From positions 4,092,001 to 4,156,000 of the forward strand of contig NC_090130.1 in assembly GCF_040581485.1 (NCBI RefSeq): a stretch of DNA of 64,000 nucleotides. The letters run 5' to 3'. A model generated the notes under the pieces. The model made no database searches and was not told the origin of the DNA. It worked only from the letters and a program-made list of their open reading frames with translations. Of this stretch, positions 13,836-26,000 are shown one piece after another (within the stretch, counting starts at the first letter, position 1; every line of letters starts with the position of its first letter). Both the position numbers and the translations under genes were made by a program. Source of the DNA: Linepithema humile. Taxonomy: Eukaryota > Arthropoda > Insecta > Hymenoptera > Formicidae.

Positions 13836-16800
13836 TATTTTATTTATTAATAACGCAATTATCTTGTTTTAGGCACAATCGAGGGTGAAAACGCGCATTT
13901 CTACGCATTTATACATTTGTCACAACATGATGCGTCATAATGTTCAAAATGATCCTTCATGTTTTATTAGCAACAAGGTTGACAACTAAACAGGTTATCT
14001 GTATGCATGTGTGTGTGTATAAACGTGAAATGTATTATATATATGTAATATAAAATAATCTAACACGTAAAAATATCAGGTATTTCAGGTATAATTACAC
14101 TACGAGCAGTGCTTAATTTACTCTTCCGCTCTTAAACTGACACTGATGTTTAAGTACTTGAACAATATTCATGAAAATAATACATTTAAAGTATTATACA
14201 AGGATATATTAATGATAATTATTTGTAGACACTCAAGTGAATTTAGAACTAATAATTTGCAAAAAAAATGAAGACAGTTGCATATGAAGCATATTCATTT
14301 TACACTGAATATGAAGTTTGCGAGTAATGAAATATTAGATAATCATGTATATTATCTTTACACCATATTTTTTGCTCATCAGCAGATTTCAAGATTATCG
14401 TCATTCCTTTTATTTACGAATTCCTGGATTAAATCAGGGACTCAATCTTTTTTTTTTTTTTATTAATTGTATAAATTTTATTTAAAAATACATGAAAAAC
14501 TAAAAATTTGTTATTTGTCCGCATTTCGATAGTTTTATTGAACAAAATTTGTCAATATCGAAATATGTTGCCGAATTCTTAGATGAAAGGCGTAGCCATA
14601 ATTCTAAATCATGCTTTATATGTATTGAACTATCTATTTTGTTAATAAATATTCTTTTTCAGAGCTTTATTGGTTTTTAGGCATATTATCATTGTATTTA
14701 TCATTGTACTAGTTTAAAATTGTTATATGAATAAAAACCAAAATTGTTGTATAACATATTTTTATCTTATCCACCAATTCATAATATTTAGGGTAAATGG
14801 TTATTTCACATTCGGTTTGTTCTAATTTCTCTAATTGTTTCTCTTGAAGTAAATTACATTTTACATGACGGATGAGAAAGTAATATATTTATATAAATAA
14901 TGCAGCTATTATTATTAAACTACAATTAGGAATCCACTCATTGTTAGAAAGTTTTGATGTACATTTCAGATACATTTATAATACAGTTTAACGTGATTTA
15001 CGTTAAATGCGAAAGTTTATTTTAACATCTTTGCCATGAAAACAAGTGCGCAAAAATTAGCGATGTAGAAAATGATAATATGTGAAAATATTACCACGAA
15101 AGTATAACAAATACCTATTAAAAATCCGAACTAAATAGTTTTATATTTTATTTAGACTTTAATGGGGCAACAATCTTATAGCAATAAAAATTTCTCGTTT
15201 TTATAAATTTGCATTTTTTGAAACAAATAAGGATACAAAACACGAGCGATTTAACGCTTGCAGAGATCCGACACATATGAAAATTAAGTAAAAACTGTCT
15301 TGTTTTTGTCAATTTGGGGCTTGACATAAAAAGAACAGTTGAAAAGAGAAAAGAAACGTCATTATACTGGTTTTCGATAATTGCATTGATCCACATTGAA
15401 ATATATCGAGCGTATCCGCGGGATATCGAAGAGGAGAGCGAGGGTGACGAGTGGTAGAAACATGAGCGATGAACACAGTGCGCTTTCCAAGTCATGGTCA
15501 CGGCCTTTGCATTGATCGTCGAACGGTTTTCCATCCGTCAGGGATTAACGTGGCCGTGAAATCAACGCGGCCGGCGATTATAATCACGATCGCCACGAGG
15601 CGGTCACGCCGCGGCGATCTTTTCTACCATTTCTTCTCTTTTCCTCGGCCAGAAATGGCGTTGTTTGGAAAACGCGCGCGCATTACTAATCGCAGAAACG
15701 CGTGTGTACATATACGCGTGTAGGTGGCATTTCTTACAATACTTTCCAGCGATATGTCGATTTCACTTTTAATTAGCTCTCGTATACGGCACTTAATTAC
15801 ATAGATTGATTTGCTGCGTGCGCAGCAGCATCTTTAAGATGCTGCGATTCAAGGAGGATAATGCGCTTCCTCATTCTTCCGAAGCTAAATTATTATACTT
15901 TGAAAAGATTATGATGAAAGTCGTATTTACGCGAGTCATTGAAAAGTTCCCGGAATTAAGTACAAATGATCGATATAGATATAGATATCGATATAAATTC
16001 TGGAAAAAAGATTTCTGTAATTGCTAAGGCTGTAATCGTCTCAAATAAATGTGCTACTAATGAATTGTGTACAAAAAAGCTTTCCACAATTTACATTTCC
16101 ATATAAGTGTGATTTCAAAGTATTTCAATAGAAAAAATCAATGGAAGCATGATTTATTGCCACATTCATCTTATTCATCTGTTTTAATTCCCTCTCTAAT
16201 TTGTATCTATTCTGTGGATAAAAAATTTTTTTCTAGTAAGAGATCTTTTTGTTATAAAAAAGTGCAAGAAGCGGTTGATGAATATTTTATATGCCTTGAT
16301 AAATCGGAGTTTCGTAATGATATAATAAATTTAGAGTATCGTGAGTTCAAAAGCATTAATGTTTTATAAAAAACATTATATTAAAAGGTAAAAATAATTT
16401 TAAAATTATATAAATCATTTTTCTATTCCATTCCGAGAACTTTTCAAATGGCCAATATATGTAGTTCGTCGCAATTGGAAAATTTGTTGTTTTATACATA
16501 AAAATATGAATAAAAGTTTTTGAATAAAGAAGTAGATTGTAGAAATCAATTGTAGAAATGATCATAGTTTGATTTGTTCAGAGTAGTGATACATTCCGAA
16601 CTAGATCTAGGTAATGAATTCAATCACCTATATAATAATAATAATTTTATGTTCTGAGTTTTATCAGATCAACGTGAAAAACCGGCGGTTTCCAAGATAA
16701 AAATCTGATATAAATACGGTATTGTAGAGTGGTAATCACAATAGTGCGGGATAGATATGGGGCGGAGTTTCGCAGATACTATATGTAGCATTGCGCCCCG
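13836..16800. other. Intergenic, no supported gene
   Basis: AT-rich DNA with a GC-richer patch at about 15400-15730 that carries overlapping open frames on both strands but no signal peptide, splice pair or repeat shared with the cluster. A GATATA-type short repeat occurs near 15968-15995. I see no RNA gene. Confidence 0.45.
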
Positions 16801-16818
16801 CTAGTAGTCGGTTGGTAC

Positions 16819-16826
16819 TATATAAA
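16819..16826 (+). promoter_or_regulatory. TATA box of gene A
   Basis: TATATAAA about 95 bases before the ATG at 16921. A CAGTG initiator-like sequence also lies at about 16908, but the spacing suggests initiation around 16850. Confidence 0.55.
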
Positions 16827-16920
16827 CGATCCCGCTTTATAGCAACATATCGTAGAAGATATCTCTCAATTGGCCGAGGTGCTTCGAGCTTTGCACAGAA
16901 GCAGACCAGTGTTTTCCACA

Positions 16921-17505
16921 ATGAGCAAGAAGTTTTTGGTAAGATGTTTCTCTATATCATATTTAAATTTTAATTAAATTTAGCCTTTAATTAGACTCCT
17001 TATTTGACTTAATTTATATATTTTGTTTGTAGTAGAATAATATTGAATGTTATGTAATAACATTTAATTAAGTTCAATTCAACGTGTTTAATTTTTGCAC
17101 GGCCATTTCGTTATTTCTTTTTTTAAATAAAGAATATTTAATATAATTCTTGCAGAATAATAAAGTATGTAATAATAATGATTGATATTTTTGTTTGTTG
17201 CAGTACAGTATCTTGTTCTTTATAGTCTTTATACTGTTACATGAATCGACCGAATCGTAAGTATCATGCAGAAATAGCAGTATAACCTAAATGCAATTCT
17301 CAAACATGTGAGATATTTGTAAAAATGTTGTAACTTGAATTTTTCTTTTAGAAAAAAAGTGGTGATACACGTGCCTTATAAGGTGAAGAATGTGAAACAT
17401 ACGCACACAATCTATAAAATACTAAAACCACAACATCATCGCCGTGAATTAAAATACGATGACGATGACGATTATGATGAATATGACGGCTACCGAAAAC
17501 GATAA
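16921..17505 (+). CDS. Gene A: vajk-like secreted protein, 74 aa, acidic tail
   Basis: Exons 16921-16938, 17204-17256 and 17352-17505 join in phases 0 and 2 (TTG|gtaaga; TC|gtaagt) and encode 74 residues. The signal peptide is MSKKFLYSILFFIVFILLHE, followed by STES and the family motif KKVVIHVPYKVKNVKHTHTI, which sits directly after intron 2. The rest is a short basic/His stretch (KPQHHRREL), then an acidic block (YDDDDDYDEYDGY) and RKR at the end. This is the smallest tail but one in the cluster, close to a bare signal-plus-motif protein. Drosophila vajk proteins, which carry a similar motif as I remember them, are cuticular; a matrix role here is inference. Poly(A) signal AATAAA at 17671-17676. 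Gene B follows about 1 kb downstream on the same strand. Confidence 0.85.
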
Positions 17506-18387
17506 TGATATATTATATTTTCATAGATTATTGTAGTAGCAACTCACGTATGAGTAAATTCAAAGAACAGTCATTAGCTTGTTATTAAATACAATTTTAT
17601 TTGATCATTTTGGGAGATTTTCCGTCACTTTATGTTGCGTAATTTAGATGACATTATTGTTTATTTTGTAAATAAATGACATGTGAATACTGATTACTTT
17701 TTTATAATTTCCCCATAAAACCATTCTCAATATGCAAATAAACACAATATTTTTCTGCTTTGACAAAAATAAAAAATAATTATTTTTACTAACTTTTTTT
17801 TATTCGTAAATTAGATAATTTTTAAGTGTGTCTAGTTTCCGTAATATTTCTAATATTTATAGAATTTGAACTCAGAGTTAAATTTTGCTTCATTAAATTA
17901 TTTATCATATGTGATCTCCTTTGAGAAATATGTGCAAAATTGTAAAATAATACGCTTGTAAAGTTAGCAACGTCCAAAATTTAACCTAAAAGATAAATAT
18001 GCGATAAAAATATTGCATTTAACTAAACTACTTATCTATTTATAATCTTTAACCAAGCATGCATTTCGCTGAAGCAATTAGCATGGTAAGATTTTATTAA
18101 ATTTTTTCTGTGATTTTCTTTCATTGTCATCAATCGTTTTTTATATCAATTGAGAAACGTTAAAAGAAGAATATTCTCTTAGAACAAAATAAAACAAACA
18201 ATTTCACCGCGACACTGAACTTGGCCGATTCTGTATGGTTTATTGACCCTATAATTTCTAAAGCAATATCAGTTACGGATCGATAGATGAAGAATATCAC
18301 CGGAAGAATAGCGAAAGTGATCATCGGCCGTGAACTGTATCGTGGTACTCGTTTCACGAGATTCGCTTCGATGAAAAGAAGATAGCA

Positions 18388-18393
18388 TATAAA
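18388..18393 (+). promoter_or_regulatory. TATA box of gene B
   Basis: TATAAA within gcatataaatggc, about 88 bases before the proposed ATG-only first exon that ends at 18478. Confidence 0.45.
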
Positions 18394-18475
18394 TGGCAAT
18401 AGCCGTCGTCGACAATGTCAAACGACTATTGACCACCGCGTTAGCGATCACTTGTGCGACTTTTCGGAATAAATC

Positions 18476-20100
18476 ATGGTAACAAAATGAAAATAGTTAA
18501 GCGCCGAGGTGGATGAAAATCGCGCATACAGAGAATGTGCGACTTATTTATACAACGATTATCGCGCATTCTTAGTTTGCAAAAGCTTTAACACGTGACA
18601 ATTAATGGAAATATAATCCGCATAAATACAAGTGTGAAATTTTTTAAAAAGCTATCGAGCTCTGCACGATTACTTTCGAATATTATAATTAGTTCGAATA
18701 TTGCCGTTAAGAGTTATACGTGCTGATATTGGTCTTGCATATGGAGTTAAAATCAGCGAGAGATCGTAGATATATTGGTACAACGGAATCGTGATCACCG
18801 AGCGTAAATATAAGCGGATTAATTCAGGCAACGCGTTATGGCTGATCTAAGTGTAACGACCGTGACTTTGTGTTTCAGAGAATCGTTATCGGTCTGCTTC
18901 TCATTCTGTCGAGCGAGATGTTGCCCGGCGGAAGCGCCGGCGAGGAACAGTGAGTACGCAACAATTGTCGTGTGATTAAATTTTATCCATCTCGCAGATT
19001 GCATGAAATCGCGCGCCTTCGTTAAAGAGGCGCGCGGCGCTTAAACGTAGTCGCGGAGAGCTTTACGCTTTCTCGTGGCGAAAATCGTAGTTCACGCTCA
19101 CTCTCATTCTCACTGTTGTCAAATTAAGGAATGCACCTGCTTATTTATTTCGTATTACGCCGCTGCTCGAGGATAATTAATCTCCTACAATTGCTAGCGT
19201 GATTTGAATTTATAATACATCTTTGTATAATACATCTATTACATACAATCTTTGAAATATTAAGTTATTAGGAGGAACGATATATTGATAGCAATAGCGC
19301 ATTGATGGCTTTTTTCGCCGGACGTTGAACTGACTTTTTCCATTCATCACGATTATATTTTGATTAACAGCGTGCATTTCAAGATTTACGTGCCGGAAGT
19401 CATAAATCATCAGATCCACACAAAGACGGTGTTCATACACATTCACAAACCGGATATCTCGATACCGAAGAAATCGAAACCGAAGGCGGAAGCGCCAAAG
19501 AAGAATCATCATACAGAAACACATTACGAAGATTGGAGTTCCTGGAGCTCTTACGGCTACAATAACGATCACGATGATGTGCCGGGCAACGATCTGTCGA
19601 TCAAGAATCAAAAGGATCACAAGGATCACGGTGTTCACAAAGAGATGGCTCACAAGCACAATAATCCCTTCCTTCCGTATCATCGGGATTCTTACATGCC
19701 CGTGTCGCAACACAACGACAAGCCTGATCATCTAAAAGAGCAGCACGACTATATGATGGAGTATCCTCGTCCACCGCAGTACGCGGTGCAGGAGGACATC
19801 AAGGAAACAGATCACAACGGCATCGAGCCCTACGTACATATGTACGAGGAAGGTTACAGCAAGGGAGGCGAGTCCGTAAGTGGACACGTCTACTCGGGCG
19901 ATGTCACCAAGTTCTACGAGGGCAAGCATGAGAAGGGCGCGCACTCGGCTGAGGAGTACGAAAATGACGAACACGAACAAGAAGCGAGGAAGAAAACGCA
20001 TGCCGGCCGTTACTTCGTCGATGATTCGGATTATCAGCACGATAATAATAAGTATAAAGCGAATAAACGCGTGTCGCGCAGAATATTCGTCTTGTCGTAA
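18476..20100 (+). CDS. Gene B: vajk-like secreted His-rich protein, 267 aa
   Basis: Exon 2 (18879-18949) encodes RIVIGLLLILSSEMLPGGSA, a signal peptide, and ends in phase 2 (CA|gtgagt). Exon 3 (19371-20100) begins HVHFKIYVPEVINHQIHTKT, the family motif with PE in place of PY, and runs to TAA at 20098-20100. Exon 1 is placed at 18476-18478, a lone ATG before gtaaca, because it lies about 90 bases after a TATA box and fits the phase-0 rule of the family; this is the weakest part. The mature protein, about 245 residues, is unusually polar: many His, Lys, Asp, Glu and Tyr residues (DHKDHGVHKEMAHKHNN), no cysteine and no Gly repeats. It ends with a basic stretch, KANKRVSRRIFVLS. The closest motif partner in the window is gene D (VHIRIHLPEMVEH). 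Confidence 0.8.
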
Positions 20101-21705
20101 AGTCACAGAAACGGATATAAGATAGATCGTGCCAATAATAAGTATTAATTACTCAAAGAAGTATTACATTTAAAAGTTTTTCGCTATTAAGATAATAATT
20201 AACATTGTAATTCTGCTCAACTGCTGATTAATAAGTGCTAGGAGATAATATAATATATAAAATTTTGCCTTTAGCATCTAATGAAACTGACGATAAAAAT
20301 CGGTGAAATAACGGAATTCTCGTTTATGAAAGCATTAATTCTACTCACAGCACCTATATTATACGTAACAACCAGCCTGTTTATTGTTGCCTCGGGCATT
20401 CTCGTGCGCAAAGAGTTCTGCCTTCTTGATTACGCGAGAAGGCTTCCGCATTACAGAAATCGTGACAAGATTAATAACTATTTCAAAAATGTATATTTTA
20501 AATCTATATGTTAATTTTAAATGTTTGCAAATTGATACTTTGTATCACTAAAACTTTAAAAAATTTTTTATTTTTTGATATAATAGACAGGCGATTAAAA
20601 TTTTTAATAATTTCAAAATATTTTTTGAATTTGAAAAAACTTTTATGTTGAATGCCTGGAGAAGCGTTTACGTTTTTCTCGTGATTAAACGATGAACGAT
20701 ATGCCTGTCAATATGCAACCAGTTATACTTATAAGCGTTCAAACGATGAATAACGAAGAAATATCGCTGAAAATTTAAATTTAATACAAATATTAAATAA
20801 ATATCAATTGGTGATAATAAATAAGAAATTATAGACTAAAAAGAATTATATATTATAGAATTATTAAGTAGACTTATATAATTATATAATATAAGTATAA
20901 ATATATGTGTAAAATTCTTGCTATTTTGAGAATTTAATAAATTAGTGAAATATACAAGAATGTTTTGAATTATGTGTTATGTTATTTTAAATATATTTTG
21001 ATTTTAAACAACTTTAAGCTTTTTATTTCTAGTAGGTCTTTCCAATCATTAAAAAACAATAGATGGAAATACTATTTAGTAAATAATGAATACATCTCAA
21101 TTTTTCTCAAACTAACTTCGTTAGAGATATATTTAAAGTATTTTTGGAATATAAAGGATCAATTCGAAATACGAACAATAAAAATATGCATTATTTATTC
21201 ATCATGTTTGTAACAGAAAAATATAGATATAAAAATAATATACAGTAGAATAACAACGAATAACAATATTTACATACACATTATGCTTAAAGAACATGTC
21301 AAAGATTCAACGAGAGTGACTCAGACTAGAGATATAAAAGTAAAAAAGGTATCCATATTTTTTTCAATATCTAATTGCAATATTCTGCAGTTTCGAATGC
21401 AGTTAATAACTCCACAATTTCTGCAATTTTATCTTAATAATTAATATAAAAGGCACTTATAAATACTTGGATAATTAATACAAAAAATTAAAACAAATTA
21501 ACAAGTGGAACGATTAATTATCCGAAAAAAGATCACTCTCTATAATACGATTAAAATGAATTATATGAGACAACAGTTCAGTGGAAAACGAGGATAGAGA
21601 AGATCTTCATACACTTCAAAGGATCCTGAGTCAATTATTTTAAAGCTTTATCTTTATCGAAAAGTATCAATATTATACGCGAAAACTCTTCCTAATAAAG
21701 TCTTC
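20101..21705. other. Intergenic between convergent genes B and C
   Basis: AT-rich, with the 3'UTRs of gene B (from the left) and gene C (from the right, minus strand). A 77-codon open frame at 20281-20514 has a hydrophobic middle but no splice or promoter context. Confidence 0.4.
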
Positions 21706-22873
21706 CTAACGACGCGACCAGTCGTGACCTCCGCCTCCCAATCCGTTCCCACCTCCGAATCCGCCTCCAAAATCGTAACCGCCACCACCGTGATCGCCAC
21801 CGCTAAGCTCGAAGTGACCACCGCCGCCGCCGCCACCGCTAAGCTGGAAGTGACCACCGCCGCCGCCACCGCCCAAATCGTGTCCTCCGCCGCCACCGCC
21901 TAAATCGTGTCCTCCGCCGCCGCCACCGCTCAAATCGTGTCCTCCGCCACCACCCCCGAAATCATGTCCTCCGCCGCCACCCCCGAAATCATGTCCTCCA
22001 CCGCCACCCCCGAAATCATGTCCTCCGCTGAGATCGTGACCGCCACCTCCGAAACCGCCGTCACCACCGCCGCCGCCGCCATGAACCGGATGCCCCACTG
22101 TGTAGCCAAGTACTTCGTATTTATCACCACCGCCGTGATGTATATGTTTCGTGATTGTATGCGTATGATGGATGGTCTTGACTTTATACGGCACGTGAAT
22201 TATCACATGCTTGCTAAAAAAATTATTAAAGATTTTGCTCAATTTAAAAAAGTAGAAATTGTGCGATTATAGTTTCATTACACGAATTATTGTATAGAAT
22301 TAGTGCTTTAAGAGCATTTGACTTAAGTATCAGTTATTCTAATTATTACTTATTTATTCTATATTATTTTAATTGCTAATAAGCTAGTTTAGAAACTTAC
22401 TGTCCACCATGGCCACCGGCGTTGGCTAAATTAAATAGTATAACGATTAGGAGAAGATTCAACTGAAAATAATAAACATTATTCAGTAAAGACTTTTAAT
22501 AAAATTAATCAAAATTAATTTATACCGTTTTAACTAACACGAGTAACAAGGTATATCAAATTACAATCGAATATTTCGTATAAGAAAGAAAGTATACTAT
22601 ACTTTCAAAAACAATTTCTTGTTTATTAAAAAAATTTTTTTAAATAATTCCAAAGTATTTAGAAAATGAAACTTTCCTGAGATTTGTATTTCCGGAACTC
22701 GCGAAACGAGCAATCCTATTATCTTCTTTGATTAAGCACAGGATCAAAATCACACGCGATAATCCTTCTTTATCTTCCAAAATTATAATCGTCACTTTTA
22801 CCGTTTCGTCCTTGTTATGGGTCGATCAATAAGAATAATAATCCATCGGAAAACTTACCAAAAGACCCGACAT
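21706..22873 (-). CDS. Gene C: vajk-like glycine-rich secreted protein, 194 aa
   Basis: On the minus strand, exons 22873-22859, 22462-22401 and 22213-21706 join in phases 0 and 2 (TTG|gtaagt; CA|gtaagt). Exon 1 encodes MSGLL and exon 2 LNLLLIVILFNLANAGGHGG, giving a signal peptide cleaved near NA|GG. Exon 3 opens HKHVIIHVPYKVKTIHHTHT, the clearest copy of the family motif together with gene F. The rest is a Gly-rich tail of about 145 residues built from GGGGGGHDF/HDL units of 8-9 residues, then GGGHFQLSGG and GGGHFELSGG units, closing with GGGGHDWSRR. Gly-rich tails with spaced aromatic and His residues are usual in insect cuticle and silk-like proteins. It is transcribed toward gene B and away from gene G. 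Confidence 0.88.
21730..22080 (-). repeat. Gly-His coding repeat in gene C
   Basis: About ten imperfect 24-30 bp units encode GGGGGGHD(F/L) and related variants. Three adjacent units near 21945-22020 are almost identical, which suggests recent tandem duplication or slippage. Confidence 0.85.
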
Positions 22874-23038
22874 TTCGCGTCGTCTTTTCATCCTTCCGTT
22901 TAGGATAAGACCAGCGAGGAAGGTGTCGCCACAAGAGGCCGATGAAGAAGTAGCGACAGGCGGAAAACTACGATAAGTAATCAACGAGGAAGCACCATAT
23001 GTGTATTTCTCCGCGCGGTTTCGGTAGTGGTTTCGATC

Positions 23039-23073
23039 TGACGACTACCGCGAATACGCGTGCCGCTTTTATA
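23039..23073 (-). promoter_or_regulatory. Core promoter of gene C
   Basis: Minus-strand TATAAAAG at 23073-23066, followed 34 bases later by GTCAGAT (A at 23039), an arthropod initiator-like sequence. This predicts a 5'UTR of about 165 bases before the ATG at 23873-1000, that is 22873. Confidence 0.6.
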
Positions 23074-23079
23074 CATGTA

Positions 23080-26000
23080 CGTGATACAAGTCGGATAAGA
23101 ATGAAAGGGAGTCTTTTGCTACTTGTGTATCGTGCTTGTGAAAGGAGTCGCCTAATGGCTTCCTGTGGTAAAAAAAGTCACTCTGAACGCGGAGCTAGTT
23201 AGGGGGGTAAGCGCTTTCCTCCCTCGCCATTCGCTCTCTTTGTGCATTTCCTCCTTTTTGATTAGATCTGTGACAGGCCTTTCTTCCTTCTAATGAAAGG
23301 TAGACGCCGGGTGAACGGCCAAGATCAAGATCAGAATCATAACTCGAACACGAAACAGGCGGATATCGCGTCGCACCATTCGTTCGTTCGTTTCACTAGT
23401 CTTTCGCGTCTCCCGAGAGGAAGGATCGTATGGCGTTTTCGCTTTTTGATTAAAGCAATCGTATCCTTTCACGTGCGATTAGAATAATGAAAATAATTAT
23501 AATATATATATTAATAGGAAATAATTAAGACATTGTAACTTAAAAAAAAAAAAAAATTAAAAAATTTAAAATTTCAAAAATATTGTGTATATTTTTTATT
23601 CGAAATAATTGAATATTTGATTTACTGAAGTATTTGAATATTCAAGAATTCAAAACGGAGGAAATATTGCAAAATTTTTCATTCGTGCTTATTATAGAAA
23701 TGCAAAATCACAGTGAAAATGAAAGATGATTGTCATCATTAGCTCTTGACATTGCAGTTTGTAAATGATCTTCTCAACGAGAAGCCATTTGGTGACTCCT
23801 TTCTCTTCTCTGTCTCTTTCTATTTCCGCCTTGAGAAAGGAACCGACAATCGGTTGAACATCATTTAACCGTGACTAACATTTATGAGAATTGCTTGTAG
23901 ATAGATAAAATAGTGCACTGTCTATATTTCTGCCGCATTCTACTTGAAAGTTCAGTAATTGCTGCCACCTATCAGCAAACTACTAATGCTTGACATGTAC
24001 ATTTATATCATCGCAGTCGTGTACCACACTATTTTTACTCTTATCGGAATAACATCGTATATTAGAACGTGCTACGTTATCTATGACAGGAGAAATGTTG
24101 AAATGCTTCGATTAATTTTCTCACATTTTATATAATATTACTGGCATATGAAAAAGGGCAATTATTTATATTTTTATCATACTTATATCATGCTTTGCAT
24201 CCGTAAATATACTTTTTAATGGTAACTAAGTTTAATAAACGTTACAGAAGATAACAAATGATGTAAAATAGGAATGACGGCAAATACTTTTGCGATGATG
24301 AACGCTTTCGAAAGATTTACATAGTATAAACAGATGAATATATGTGTACAGATTCGTATCTCCATATAATTGTACAATTTTTCATTGAAATGCAAATCAA
24401 GCAATTAACGGCAATACGATACCAGATTCACCCGATATAGAATATTTGAGAAAGTTTGGTGCATTTCTCACATGTGCTTAATTAAAATTGTATTAAAAAT
24501 CATAGCTTTTCTTCCGTTAATCTGATATGCAATTAATTTTTTATTCATTCAATGTTAATTGTTACATTTTTAACAAGCAAAATTTTTTTTTATAAGTTTG
24601 TAATAAAAAACTTGCTAAATAAGTAATAAAATTTTGTTTTCTTCTAATAGCAGAATGATAATTGAATACTAATGGTATTTTTTGAAATATTAAAGTAACG
24701 GTGACTGAATGATATTGGTGGATGATAAAAATCGAATTTTAAATTCTAAAGTCATTCTGATTTACTTTTACTCTTACTGGCTTCTGTTTGAATGTTAGGA
24801 ATGACTCTTATGATCCACTCTCATACTTTCTCTAAAGTGTGGTTTCTTAATTTACTCTTTCATACTGTTCTCAAGGTATTATTAAATTGCTCCAAAAATT
24901 GTTTCCTTAATTTTTACAACGGAAAGAAATCTTACTCAACGTACAATAATGCGCTACAAAAGCATGCTGTTTCGTAATACATGCGTAGCTCGTTAAAATC
25001 AAGAAAAAAATGAGTTTAAAATCAGATTACGATAAGAAAGAAGTAGAAAAAGATATCATCAAACTCCTAAAATGCGACAAAAATTAAAAAAATTTGGGAA
25101 TATAAATTAGAATACTTTAACATTATTTATAAAAATCTTAATAATGTATAAGTAAATGCACTTTAAAGATTGCAAAGAAGAAATTGCGAGTTAACAAAAA
25201 ATAGAATTAGATAAATCAGTCTTATAGCATGCACGCTATATAAAATTGGTATTCTTCCGGCGATCGCCGATAAATCGCGGAAGTGGAATAATCTATTTCC
25301 CCTTCCCGAAGAAGCATTCGCAAGGTGGAGCTGATAATGCAGAAACGCAGAAAGGCCGTGGCGATGACCGAGAGCCGTTCACTCTCTGAAATTTGTGCTT
25401 ACCTTCACAAATCGCGCCTAGAGAAAGGGAAACCGATCCTGCGCGTGTCTCGCAAAACGCGCGCAACAGCAAATTACACGTGTATGCCGTGCCGCGAGAC
25501 GCGATGCGGTACTCGAGCGAAAACAAAAACGAGTAACACGCGATACAATTTATCCTTTTCCTTACGGCTCGCAAGACCGTGACAGTGAACTCTCTACTGG
25601 AGGAATCCGATCCGCCCAGTGTCAGAGTGAATGTACAGGGTGTTACGTTTCAGTCTGTCAGCGGCATCGCCCTGGGAAAATACGCGGACTAGATTTAAAT
25701 CGAATATCGAATAGAACGATTCGGAATCGGATTAGTTTCGCCGACGTCACTCGTATTCTTCGGACAGTCAGTTAATTTTGACCACAATTCACATGAGAAC
25801 GAGTAAAAAAAAGAAAACAAAGAGAATTAGTTAAAAACTATTACGGCATTTAACGGTGAAAGTAGTACTGAATGTTTTAGAAGTCGGAGAAACTAAAATG
25901 CGGTTACAATGTGAAGAAGTATTAGTCGCAAGAGATTTACTTTTAGTTATATATATCTATGAATAGTAATTGTTCTAATTTCATAAAACCGCAATTATTA

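Noticed and set aside
15148..15723. Frames on both strands at about 15148-15723
   Set aside because: GC-richer patch without signal peptide, splice pairs or repeats shared with the cluster.
20281..20514. 77-codon frame with a hydrophobic middle
   Set aside because: No promoter, splice sites or family features; AT-rich context makes chance likely.
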